In this document: positions 27,752-35,544 of the stretch, piece by piece
How positions within the stretch are numbered: position 1 is the first letter of the stretch
Layout: the number at the start of each line of letters is the position of its first letter
From: Sinorhizobium chiapasense
GTDB taxonomy: Bacteria > Pseudomonadota > Alphaproteobacteria > Rhizobiales > Rhizobiaceae
Direction: 5' to 3'
NCBI RefSeq assembly: GCF_036488675.1
Contig: NZ_CP133148.1
Coordinates: 1,364,001 to 1,428,000, forward strand
Length of the DNA stretch: 64,000 nucleotides
Made by a program: the position numbers and the translations under genes
The notes under the pieces: model-generated
What the model was told of the DNA's origin: nothing
The model's input: only the letters and a program-made list of their open reading frames with translations
Database searches by the model: none

Positions 27752-30193
27752 ATGGGGACGGAAGAGCGAGGGCCGACGACGCGCGACGCGATGTACTGTG
27801 CATCGCCTTTTATCGGCAGCCAAGTCGCCGTTCATGCCACCGACGCGCTGATAATGCGGGCCAGTCGCCGGCTGTCACTAGCACTGAATGGTTCGCCACT
27901 GGGGTACAGGATCCCTGCGGCTGCCGCTTCGATCGTCCGGCGATTGCGCGCTGCCGCAGAGGAGGAAGCCGATTTTGGGCACGGCTTCGTGCTGATCCCG
28001 GTGCTTCTGACGCTCGGCTCCCTCTTCTGGTTCGCGCTGCCGTATGACGTCGGAATCGCCAAACTTGCACCGCTGCTTTGCGTTTTCGGCATATCGGCGC
28101 TTCTCTGCCGAGGGGGCTTCGCGCCTTGGCGACCGATCGCGGTCGTGCCGTTCGCCGTCGTTGCCGGCATGTTGCTGGCAGCCGCGGAGACCGCGCGCCT
28201 CGGCACGGTCATTCTCGATGACCCGGTGACGACGAGCATTCGCGGAAGCGTGTTGTCGCGCGAGCAGGATGATAAGGGGCGTTGGCGATATCTGGTCGAG
28301 ATCGAGGAAACGTCCAGACCGCGGCTGCGCAGGCCGCCCGCGAGGGCAACACTGCTGGCGCGAAGTCGCCACGAAGGGCTCCCGGTCGGGGCGATCATCG
28401 AGGGAAAAGCGCGCCTTTCTCGGCCTTCGGGACCCGCGCTGCCCGGCTTGAACGATTTTGCCTTCGACGCCTTCTTCAAGGGCGTTGGAGCGGTCGGGTT
28501 TTTCTACGGCGCTCCACGACAGATGCCGGACGCCGATGTTGCCTCGTCTCGCAGCGACACGTCGTCGTTGGCCCAAGGCAAGGCTTTTCTTGCTGGCGTG
28601 CGTGAAGCCGTTGGAGACCGGATCCGCACTGTGGTCGGCGGCGATACGGGTGCGATTGCGGCGGCGCTCATCACTGCCGAAGAGCGAGCCATCAGCCGCG
28701 ATACCGTCGAAACCCTGCGAGCCGCCGGCCTGTCGCACGTCCTGGCTATTTCGGGGCTGAACATGGTCCTGGCGGCAGGGACCTTTCTCGTTGGCGCGCG
28801 GACGCTGCTAAGCCTGGTTCCGGGTCTCGCCGAGCGGCTGCCGGTCAAGAAGATCGCCGCAGCGGGCGCCCTGGTGATGGTCCTGCTCTATATACTGATC
28901 GCCGGTGGTGCAGTCTCGGCGCTTCGCTCCTGGATCATGATCTCCATCATGCTCGTGGCAGTCTTTTTCGACCGCGTTTCGATCAGCCTGCGGAATGTCG
29001 CCCTGGCGGCAATCGTCATTATCGCCTGGACACCGTCCGCGGTTGCCGGGCCGGGCTTTCAGATGTCCTTCGCGGCCACCCTGGCCCTTGTGGCGGGCTA
29101 CGCTCGCTGGCGCGAATATCGAATGCGGGAACGGGAGAGCATGACTGGCGGGCACCGCTGGGAGCCGGCGTCCAATTTTGCCATAGGCAGCGTCGCCACG
29201 TCTCTCATCGGCGGCTTGGCGACGGCAGTCTATGCCGCCGCCCATTTTCATCGGTTGCCGGCCTATGGATTGATCGCCAACGTCCTCGCCACGCCATTGA
29301 TAAGCATTCTCATCATGCCGTTCGGCTTGTTCGCCATGCTGCTTATGCCGTTCGGGCTTGAATACTATCCCCTGGCGGTGATGGGGCAGGGGCTGGATTG
29401 GATGCTCGCGGTGGCGCGCTACGTAGCGTCGTTCGATGGAGAGTGGGTGACGGGGCGGGTGGGCGCGACCGGTTTTGCGCTGACGGCGTTCGGCGGCATT
29501 GTGCTGTGTGTGCTGCGAACGCGGCTGGCGCTCTTTGGTGCGGTATTGATCGTGTTCGGCGGCACGGTGATCGCCTGGGAGCGCCAGGCCCAACGTCCCT
29601 CGGTCGTGATATCGGAAGATGGCCAGTTGGTTGGGCTGATCGCCGAAGACGCCATCGCCACCAACCGGCCCCGGCCGCCGGACTTTATCTTCTCGCAATG
29701 GCAACGGGCGCTTGCCGTCCGCAATCATGTTGCGCCTGTCGTCGAAATTTCCTCCGCTTCAGCTGCAAAATCGGAACCGCGTAGCCATACGGAAAGCGCA
29801 GCGAACGTGGCTGAAATCCTGTCGTCCGTCAAAGCGGGCGGCTTTCTCTGCCGCAAGGGCGAATGGTGCGTCGGCCGCAGCCACGAGGGCTGGACCATCG
29901 CCATCGTCGACGCCCCCGAACTCTTTCCGTCCTTATGCGAGGCAGCAGACATCGTCATCGCAGCCACCCGTCGGCCGTTGCCGGCCTGCAGATCGAGCCG
30001 GGCACTGATTGTGACAGCCGAGACTCTGCGGCGAAGCGGCGCGATCGAAATTTATGTCGATGAGACCCAGGCCGTAGCGCCGCCCCGCATGCGGGTGGCG
30101 AATTCGTTCGCGTCCACTGAGAGGCCATGGCAACGTCATCGCCGGTATGACTGGCGCAGCAACGACTTCCACGACGAGCAAGGCACTCTCTAG
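27752..30193 (+). CDS. comEC: ComEC/Rec2 family competence-type membrane protein
   Basis: ComEC forms the inner-membrane channel for single-stranded DNA uptake in competent bacteria. The 813-residue reading has an N-terminal DUF4131-like part (about 70-260), then the multi-helix Competence domain with the hallmark HVLAISGLNMVLAAGTF (near residue 330) and AVSALRSWIM. A C-terminal 200-residue part sits where the metallo-beta-lactamase domain should be. That part lacks the HxHxDH metal motif and keeps only scattered Cys, a state common in alphaproteobacteria. The start is uncertain: GTG 27668, ATG 27752, 27791 and 27854 are all in frame, and none has a strong ribosome site. Natural transformation is not implied. 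Confidence 0.85.
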   Translation: MGTEERGPTTRDAMYCASPFIGSQVAVHATDALIMRASRRLSLALNGSPLGYRIPAAAASIVRRLRAAAEEEADFGHGFVLIPVLLTLGSLFWFALPYDVGIAKLAPLLCVFGISALLCRGGFAPWRPIAVVPFAVVAGMLLAAAETARLGTVILDDPVTTSIRGSVLSREQDDKGRWRYLVEIEETSRPRLRRPPARATLLARSRHEGLPVGAIIEGKARLSRPSGPALPGLNDFAFDAFFKGVGAVGFFYGAPRQMPDADVASSRSDTSSLAQGKAFLAGVREAVGDRIRTVVGGDTGAIAAALITAEERAISRDTVETLRAAGLSHVLAISGLNMVLAAGTFLVGARTLLSLVPGLAERLPVKKIAAAGALVMVLLYILIAGGAVSALRSWIMISIMLVAVFFDRVSISLRNVALAAIVIIAWTPSAVAGPGFQMSFAATLALVAGYARWREYRMRERESMTGGHRWEPASNFAIGSVATSLIGGLATAVYAAAHFHRLPAYGLIANVLATPLISILIMPFGLFAMLLMPFGLEYYPLAVMGQGLDWMLAVARYVASFDGEWVTGRVGATGFALTAFGGIVLCVLRTRLALFGAVLIVFGGTVIAWERQAQRPSVVISEDGQLVGLIAEDAIATNRPRPPDFIFSQWQRALAVRNHVAPVVEISSASAAKSEPRSHTESAANVAEILSSVKAGGFLCRKGEWCVGRSHEGWTIAIVDAPELFPSLCEAADIVIAATRRPLPACRSSRALIVTAETLRRSGAIEIYVDETQAVAPPRMRVANSFASTERPWQRHRRYDWRSNDFHDEQGTL

Positions 30194-30374
30194 ACTTGCC
30201 CGATAGCGTCGGAAGATGCGACCGGGTCATTATTCTTGATTATTTTACTCCACAAATCCTTGCCATTCGGTCATAGTTCGTCGTAAAGAGCCTGCGAAGG
30301 CACGCAGGCTTGGCCGTCCCCTGGTTGCATCGCAGCCAGGCGGCAACACAGGCGCACAATATGTGAGGAACGAG

Positions 30375-31370
30375 ATGTCACACCGGACCCGGCCGCAATT
30401 GATTCTGTTGTTGGCGGCAACGCTCGCCATTTCACTTGTCGGCGCGGTTTCGACAGGCTTCGCCCAAGCGGTGCGGCAAGATCCCTCCGCAGCGGTTGCC
30501 GGGCAAACACAGGACGCGGCGGCGCCCGCCGTTACGGGACCGGCTGCCACCGACGGCGGCCAAGCGAGTGTCCCGGCTGCGCCAGCGCAGCCTGCGTCTG
30601 TCGACGCGTCGGGCGCAAGCGCCAATCCGGTCCTTCCGCATGATCTTTCGCCGATCGGTATGTTTCTTGCTGCCGATATCGTCGTCAAGAGCGTGATGAT
30701 CGGCCTGGCGCTGGCATCGGTCATCACCTGGGCGATCTTCCTGGTGAAGACGATAGAACTCGTCGGTGCAAAATCACGGCTGAAGCGCGCGGTCCGAGTG
30801 CTCAGCGCAGCGAACGGCCTCGCCGAGGTCAAGATCGGGGTCGACCGCAAGGCCGGCGTTGCTGCGGAAATGGTCGCGGCAGCGGTCGACGAAATGGCCC
30901 GTTCGGAGGCGGTTCTGGATCATGCGCCGGCCACCGGCATCAAAGAGCGCGTGTCGTCACTACTCGGCCGCATCGAGATTCGCGCTGGCAAGAGGATGAG
31001 CGGCGGCACCGGCATTCTGGCATCGATCGGCTCGGTTGGTCCCTTCGTCGGGTTGTTCGGTACGGTTTGGGGGATCATGAATTCGTTTATCGGCATCAGC
31101 AAAGCGCAGACGACCAACCTGACGATTGTAGCGCCCGGTATTGCCGAGGCTTTGCTGGCGACGGCCATCGGCCTCGTCGCGGCCATCCCAGCGGTGGTGA
31201 TATACAACTACTTCGCCCGGTCCGTGGGCGGCTACAAGCTCATCCTGGCGGATGCGGCAGCAGCGGTGGAGCGATTGGTGAGCCGCGACCTCGACCATCG
31301 ACATGTGCGCAAGACGCAGCCGCACAGGCGCGACGGCTATGTCGACGCTTCGATAACCAGGATCGGATAA
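30375..31370 (+). CDS. exbB: TonB-system energizer ExbB
   Basis: ExbB with ExbD uses the proton gradient to energise TonB for iron-chelate and vitamin B12 uptake. The 331-residue protein has a signal-like first hydrophobic segment, an Ala/Pro/Gln-rich periplasmic stretch (about 35-80), and the MotA/TolQ/ExbB core with three membrane helices (about 95-120, 215-240 and 255-285), including GSVGPFVGLFGTVWGIMNSF and the Thr/Pro-containing ATAIGLVAAIPAVVIYNYF. This long N-terminal type is typical of rhizobial ExbB. GAGGAACGAG places the start at ATG 30375 in preference to GTG 30363. exbD follows after four bases; no tonB is adjacent. Confidence 0.95.
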   Translation: MSHRTRPQLILLLAATLAISLVGAVSTGFAQAVRQDPSAAVAGQTQDAAAPAVTGPAATDGGQASVPAAPAQPASVDASGASANPVLPHDLSPIGMFLAADIVVKSVMIGLALASVITWAIFLVKTIELVGAKSRLKRAVRVLSAANGLAEVKIGVDRKAGVAAEMVAAAVDEMARSEAVLDHAPATGIKERVSSLLGRIEIRAGKRMSGGTGILASIGSVGPFVGLFGTVWGIMNSFIGISKAQTTNLTIVAPGIAEALLATAIGLVAAIPAVVIYNYFARSVGGYKLILADAAAAVERLVSRDLDHRHVRKTQPHRRDGYVDASITRIG

Positions 31371-31374
31371 GGCG

Positions 31375-31800
31375 ATGGCGGGAAGGATTTCCGAAAGCGG
31401 CGGCGATCTCGACGAGAACAGCGAGATCAACGTGACGCCCTTCATCGACGTCATGCTCGTCCTGCTGATTATCTTCATGGTTGCTGCCCCCTTGGCGACC
31501 GTCGAAATGAAGGTCGACCTGCCGCAATCCGTGGCCAAGCCCACGCCAAGGGACGACAAGCCGATTTTCGTGACGCTGAAGTCGGACTTGACGCTGGCGA
31601 TCGGCAACGAGGAAACGGCGCGCGAAAGCTTCGTTTCGGAACTCAATCGGATAACCAACGGGAGCACCGAAACACGCGTGCTGCTGCGCGCGGATCGCTT
31701 GGTCGATTACGGCGAACTGATGACGGTGATGAATCTCATTCAAGGCGCAGGCTATGGCAAGATCGCCCTTGTCGGTCTCGAGGCGGCGCCCGGGCGCTAG
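31375..31800 (+). CDS. exbD: TonB-system transport protein ExbD
   Basis: ExbD is the proton-conducting partner of ExbB. The 141-residue protein has a short cytoplasmic N-terminus, one membrane helix with the essential Asp (NVTPFIDVMLVLLIIFMVAAPL, Asp near residue 25), and a periplasmic domain ending VALVGLEA. It starts four bases after exbB, so one operon is certain. The expected third gene tonB does not follow: 31801-32123 is non-coding. Confidence 0.96.
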   Translation: MAGRISESGGDLDENSEINVTPFIDVMLVLLIIFMVAAPLATVEMKVDLPQSVAKPTPRDDKPIFVTLKSDLTLAIGNEETARESFVSELNRITNGSTETRVLLRADRLVDYGELMTVMNLIQGAGYGKIALVGLEAAPGR

Positions 31801-32123
31801 GCACCCGCAGCCCTTGGCTTTGTTGTCGCGACGCTCCGAGGGAGTGTTTAATTGAAAGCGAATCTTTGAGCGATCCGCTCTGAGTGGCCGCCCGATTACC
31901 AGGCACGTCGTTGCCCTCTTTCGTTACAGAGATGCTGCGGTTTTTGTCATGAGCCGTTGCCATCCTTCCCTTTTTGCTAGCCGAAATGCCGCTGTCGCTT
32001 GAAACCGGCGGTGCGCCGATTTATGAGCTTAGGCAACGGGCTGCGCATCGGCAGCCAGATGCAAGATCGCGCGGAATTCCCGGACACCGGCGCCGCGCCT
32101 ATCCGGGACACGAGGGCAGTATC
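31801..32123 (+). other. Non-coding stretch between exbD and the Pcm-like gene
   Basis: 323 bases with no convincing gene. A small GAGCGATCCGCTC hairpin lies near 31872, and a GAGGG ribosome site lies before 32124. No terminator with a T run is seen after exbD. Confidence 0.5.
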
Positions 32124-32783
32124 ATGAACTTCGAAGCAGCGCGCATTAAGATGGTCGACAATCAGGTCCGGACCACGGATGTGACCTCCCATTCGGTGCT
32201 GTCCGCCTTCCTTTCCGTTCCTCGCGAGGAGTTCGTGCCCGCGAAATTAAAGGAACTGGCCTATATCGATGCCGACATCGAACTCGTTGGCGGCACCGAG
32301 CCGCGCTATCTGATGGAGCCATCGCCGCTTGCAAAGCTGTTGCAGCTCGCCGGTATCTCCAAGTCTGACGTTGTGCTCGAGATTGGTTGCGGAACCGGTT
32401 ACGCCTCGGCATTGCTATCTCTGATTGCCGGCTCGGTCGTCGCATTGGAGAGCGACGAGGGGCTGGCCGCGACGGCGACGGCGACGCTCGCGCGCCTGGG
32501 CTATGACAATATTGCGGTGGTGACCGGTAATCTTGCCGAAGGCTACGCCGCAGAATCGCCCTATGACGTGATTTTCGTCAACGGCGCCGTGGAAACGATA
32601 CCCGCTGGCCTTTTCGGGCAACTGCGCGACGGCGGGCGCCTCGTGGCGGTTGAAGGATTTGGTAACGCATCTCGTGCGAAAGTTTATGTGCGCGGATTCG
32701 GCAGGATCTCGGAACGGTCGGACTTCAACACGGCCGTCAAGCCTCTTCCCGGGTTTCGCCGCGAGCGTTCTTTTATTTTCTGA
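32124..32783 (+). CDS. Protein-L-isoaspartate O-methyltransferase family protein
   Basis: PCMT-family enzymes methylate isoaspartyl residues with S-adenosylmethionine. The 219-residue protein has ARIKMVDNQVRTTDVTSHSVLSAFLSVPREEFVP, the family's N-terminal substrate segment, and the SAM motif VLEIGCGTGYASALL (about 79-93), followed by an acidic residue in VVALESDE. It differs from the surE-linked Pcm at 58806 and is the paralogue that usually sits before tolC in rhizobia. Whether it repairs isoaspartate or has another substrate is not known. ATG 32124 has GAGGG ahead of it; the open frame extends further upstream but with no site. Confidence 0.9.
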   Translation: MNFEAARIKMVDNQVRTTDVTSHSVLSAFLSVPREEFVPAKLKELAYIDADIELVGGTEPRYLMEPSPLAKLLQLAGISKSDVVLEIGCGTGYASALLSLIAGSVVALESDEGLAATATATLARLGYDNIAVVTGNLAEGYAAESPYDVIFVNGAVETIPAGLFGQLRDGGRLVAVEGFGNASRAKVYVRGFGRISERSDFNTAVKPLPGFRRERSFIF

Positions 32784-32794
32784 GGCACCTCATA

Positions 32795-32828
32795 TTGGTG
32801 ACGCTCAACATAGAAGTGTTGTCACCAA
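32795..32828 (+). terminator. Hairpin after the Pcm-like gene
   Basis: TTGGTGAC at 32795-32802 pairs perfectly with GTCACCAA at 32821-32828, and CAACA/TGTTG extends the stem inward with a small bulge. Only AAAATCG follows, so it may terminate poorly or act as a control structure. Confidence 0.5.
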
Positions 32829-32837
32829 AATCGCAAT

Positions 32838-32853
32838 GTTGCCAATTGGCAAC
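32838..32853. promoter_or_regulatory. Perfect 16-base dyad upstream of tolC, possible operator
   Basis: GTTGCCAATTGGCAAC is a perfect inverted repeat without a spacer, about 210 bases before tolC. Its size and symmetry fit a dimeric repressor site of the TetR or MarR type. No regulator gene is adjacent. An operator function is inference. Confidence 0.4.
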
Positions 32854-33063
32854 GTATCCTCTGTTTCTTTTTGAAATGACTGCTGAGAGCGTCAGTGGAC
32901 TGTTGTCGCAAGACCGAATCCGGGGTTCAAAGAGCGCAGGGGTAGTGATTTGCTCGCCAACGGGTGGCACGAGCACGTCACCTCGGTAGTTGTGCAGGCC
33001 GCCCGGAGCGGACTTGCTGGTATTTGCGGGGCGGCGCAGCTGCCTCGGCTGATCGGAGGGAAG

Positions 33064-34434
33064 ATGGTGTCGATTGTCCGCAAAGCAGCCTTGTGGGCGG
33101 CTGTCTCGACCAGTGTGCTGATCGCGCCGCACGCGGCGCTCGCAGAGACGATCGCCGGCGCAATGGCGAAGGCCTATGCGAACAACCCGGATCTCAACGC
33201 CGCACGCGCCGGACTTCGCGCCACCGATGAAGGGGTTCCGATCGCCAAGTCCGCCTTCCGGCCTCAGGTTGCGGCCTCCGCGACCGGCACGCTGACCCGT
33301 TCAGACATTGAGAAAACCGGCACGCTCGATACGCACAGCGGTCAGATCGGGATTAGCATCACCCAGATGATTTTCGACGGATTTCAGACGCTGAACAACG
33401 TCAGAGCCGCCGAATCGAATGTCTTCTCCAGCCGTGAGACGCTGAAGGCGAACGAGATCCAGATCCTCCTTGCAGCGGCGCAGGCCTATGCCAACATCGC
33501 ACGCGACCAGCAGGTCGTTTCAATTCGCAGGCAGAACCTTGCGTTCCTTAGAGAACAGTTGAACGCCTCGCAAGCTCGCCTCGAGGTCGGTGAAGGCACC
33601 CGCACGGATGTGAGCCAGGCGGAGGCGGAACTCGCCAACGCGCAGTCCTTGCTGGTAAGCGCGATCGCCCAGTTGAAGCAGAGCGAAGCGGTCTACGTGC
33701 AGATTGTCGGCGCGGCTCCCGCGGGAATCAGGCAGCCGGCGCCGGCCAGCAAGAGCATGCCGAGATCCCTCGATCAGGCCGTGGCTACAGGCTTGCGGGA
33801 AAATCCGCAGATTTTGGCTGCGCAATACGCCGTCGATTCGGCAGGCTTCCAGGTGAAGTCGGCAGAAGGCACGATGCTGCCCGGCGTCGTCCTGCAGGGG
33901 GCGGTGACGCGCAACACCGGCAATGTCGGCAGCGGCTTGGACGATACCACCGCGAGCGTAACAGCGCGGCTGGAAGTGCCGATCTATCAGGGCGGCGCTG
34001 AATATGGACAGATCCGCCAGGCGAAGGAAATCCTGGGACAGCAGCGGATCCTCGTCGATTCCGCGCGCGCTTCAGTTCAACAGACCGTCGTCTCGGCCTA
34101 CGCCCAGCTTGATTCCGCTCTCGCCCGAATCACCGCAAGCCGGTCGCAGATTTCGGCTGCCAATCTCGCCCTCGAGGGCGTCATCGAAGAACGAAAGGTC
34201 GGCCAGCGCACGACACTCGACGTGCTCGACTCACAACAGGACGTTCTGGACGCGCAAGAGGCGCTCGCTGGCGCGCAGCGCGACGCCGTCGTCGCGAGCT
34301 ATTCGCTGCTCGCCGCCATGGGCCGGTTGACTGTCAAGACGCAAGGTCTCGCGGTTGCCGAATATCGCTCCGAAGAGCACTACGAAGCCGTCAAGGACAA
34401 GTGGTTCGGTTTGCGGACCGTCGATGGCCGCTGA
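33064..34434 (+). CDS. tolC: TolC family outer membrane protein
   Basis: TolC is the outer-membrane exit duct for type I secretion and RND efflux. The 456-residue protein has a signal peptide (MVSIVRKAALWAAVSTSVLIAPHAALA, cleavage before ETIAGA) and two repeats of the OEP fold: long amphipathic helices such as LAFLREQLNASQARLEVGEGTRTDVSQAEAELANAQ, and the paired ARLEVPIYQGGAEYGQIRQAKE and ERKVGQRTTLDVLDSQQDVLDAQEAL. GGAGGG six bases before ATG 33064 is strong. In S. meliloti TolC is needed for exopolysaccharide-related secretion, stress resistance and symbiosis. No fusion-protein gene is adjacent. Confidence 0.96.
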   Translation: MVSIVRKAALWAAVSTSVLIAPHAALAETIAGAMAKAYANNPDLNAARAGLRATDEGVPIAKSAFRPQVAASATGTLTRSDIEKTGTLDTHSGQIGISITQMIFDGFQTLNNVRAAESNVFSSRETLKANEIQILLAAAQAYANIARDQQVVSIRRQNLAFLREQLNASQARLEVGEGTRTDVSQAEAELANAQSLLVSAIAQLKQSEAVYVQIVGAAPAGIRQPAPASKSMPRSLDQAVATGLRENPQILAAQYAVDSAGFQVKSAEGTMLPGVVLQGAVTRNTGNVGSGLDDTTASVTARLEVPIYQGGAEYGQIRQAKEILGQQRILVDSARASVQQTVVSAYAQLDSALARITASRSQISAANLALEGVIEERKVGQRTTLDVLDSQQDVLDAQEALAGAQRDAVVASYSLLAAMGRLTVKTQGLAVAEYRSEEHYEAVKDKWFGLRTVDGR

Positions 34435-34610
34435 GCGCATGTTATCGCGCGGGGGCAGACGGCATCTGCCCCCAAAAACAAATCTGTGCAAGAATCTCCA
34501 TGGTTGATTCGTGACGTTTGTTTCGTTCGCGAACTCACCTAAGGTCTGTTTGAAATCGGCACGCGGACGCTTTGCAAGTCCGTGATTGGCCGCACCAAAC
34601 GAGGATGGAA

Positions 34611-35414
34611 ATGGCACAGCTCAATGTCGCGCGTGAACCTTCGATGGACGAGATTCTGGCGTCCATTCGCAAGATCATCGAGAACAACGAGCCTGGGCAG
34701 ATAGGGTCCTCTGTCCGGCACGAGTTCGAAGACGAAACCGATGACGACATCGAACTGACAATCGACTCGGAAATCGAGGCCGCCGCGTTTGGCGCATCCG
34801 AAGAGCCCCGTCCGTCGACAAAGACGCAGCCCTATGTGTCTGCTGCCGATGCAACCGGCAATACGGCAGAAACCCAGGCTTCGCCGCAGCCGCCGCTTTC
34901 CCTCGCCGACGTCGCGGCAAGGGTGAGAGCCGCCTCCGAACGTCACGCGGTGAACTATGCTTCAAAGGATCACGTCGGCCCGGCCCCTACGTCTCCGGTG
35001 CAGGATAATCCGGTAATTACTTCGCGAATGGCGGCGGTCTCTTCGCCTGCGACTCCGGTAAACGCGGGCGTCAGGAAGTCGGAAGACGAGCCTGTCGGGG
35101 ATGTTGCTGCAGAGCGGATGGTTCCCGAGCCCGGCGCGTCGTCACAGGCGGCGACCATTCGGGAGAAAGTGGCCGACACCGAAGAGACGCCGCTGGGCGC
35201 GATCGTGTCGCCGGCGGTCAGCCGCCAGGTGGCGCGCTCATTCGAAGACCTTGCCCATGCTGTCGAGCAGGGACCCAGGCGTTCCTTCGACGAGATTGCG
35301 GAAGCGATGCTTCGACCAATGCTGCAGGAGTGGCTGGATGATAATCTGCCAACCTTGGTCGAGCGTTTGGTGCGCGAGGAAATCGAACGCGTCGCGCGCG
35401 GTCCTCGTCGCTGA
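34611..35414 (+). CDS. PopZ-like polar organizing protein (DUF2497)
   Basis: PopZ forms a polar scaffold in alphaproteobacteria that anchors ParB/parS and polar regulators; in Rhizobiales it marks the growing pole. The 267-residue protein has the two conserved ends of the family: N-terminal REPSMDEILASIRKIIENNE (about 8-27), which binds clients, and the C-terminal helices RSFDEIAEAMLRPMLQEWLDDN and LVERLVREEIERVARG (about 226-267), which oligomerise. A long low-complexity acidic and Ala/Pro/Val-rich middle joins them. GAGGATGGAA before ATG 34611 favours this start; ATG 34605 is also possible. It is followed by a strong terminator and then valS. Confidence 0.9.
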   Translation: MAQLNVAREPSMDEILASIRKIIENNEPGQIGSSVRHEFEDETDDDIELTIDSEIEAAAFGASEEPRPSTKTQPYVSAADATGNTAETQASPQPPLSLADVAARVRAASERHAVNYASKDHVGPAPTSPVQDNPVITSRMAAVSSPATPVNAGVRKSEDEPVGDVAAERMVPEPGASSQAATIREKVADTEETPLGAIVSPAVSRQVARSFEDLAHAVEQGPRRSFDEIAEAMLRPMLQEWLDDNLPTLVERLVREEIERVARGPRR

Positions 35415-35437
35415 CGCGGGCTTCTGCGGAGAGCCAA

Positions 35438-35468
35438 AGTCGCGGGCGTAATCGCTTGCGGCTTTTTT
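35438..35468 (+). terminator. Terminator between popZ-like gene and valS
   Basis: AGTCGCGGGCG at 35438-35448 pairs with CGCTTGCGGCT at 35453-35463 through 11 pairs including three G-T wobbles, loop TAAT, followed by six T. Confidence 0.75.
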
Positions 35469-35478
35469 GCCGTTTGTG

Positions 35479-35507
35479 TTGACTTGCGCTGGGCCTTCCG
35501 GTTTACA
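35479..35507 (+). promoter_or_regulatory. Probable promoter of valS
   Basis: TTGACT at 35479-35484, a 17-base spacer and TTTACA at 35502-35507, about 40 bases before ATG 35545. It follows the terminator directly. Confidence 0.5.
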
Positions 35508-35544
35508 AAACGCTGACATCAATCTCCAAAAAACTGGCCGAAAA

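Noticed and set aside
31801..32123. Search for a tonB-like gene after exbD
   Set aside because: No frame with a membrane anchor and Pro-rich region is present.
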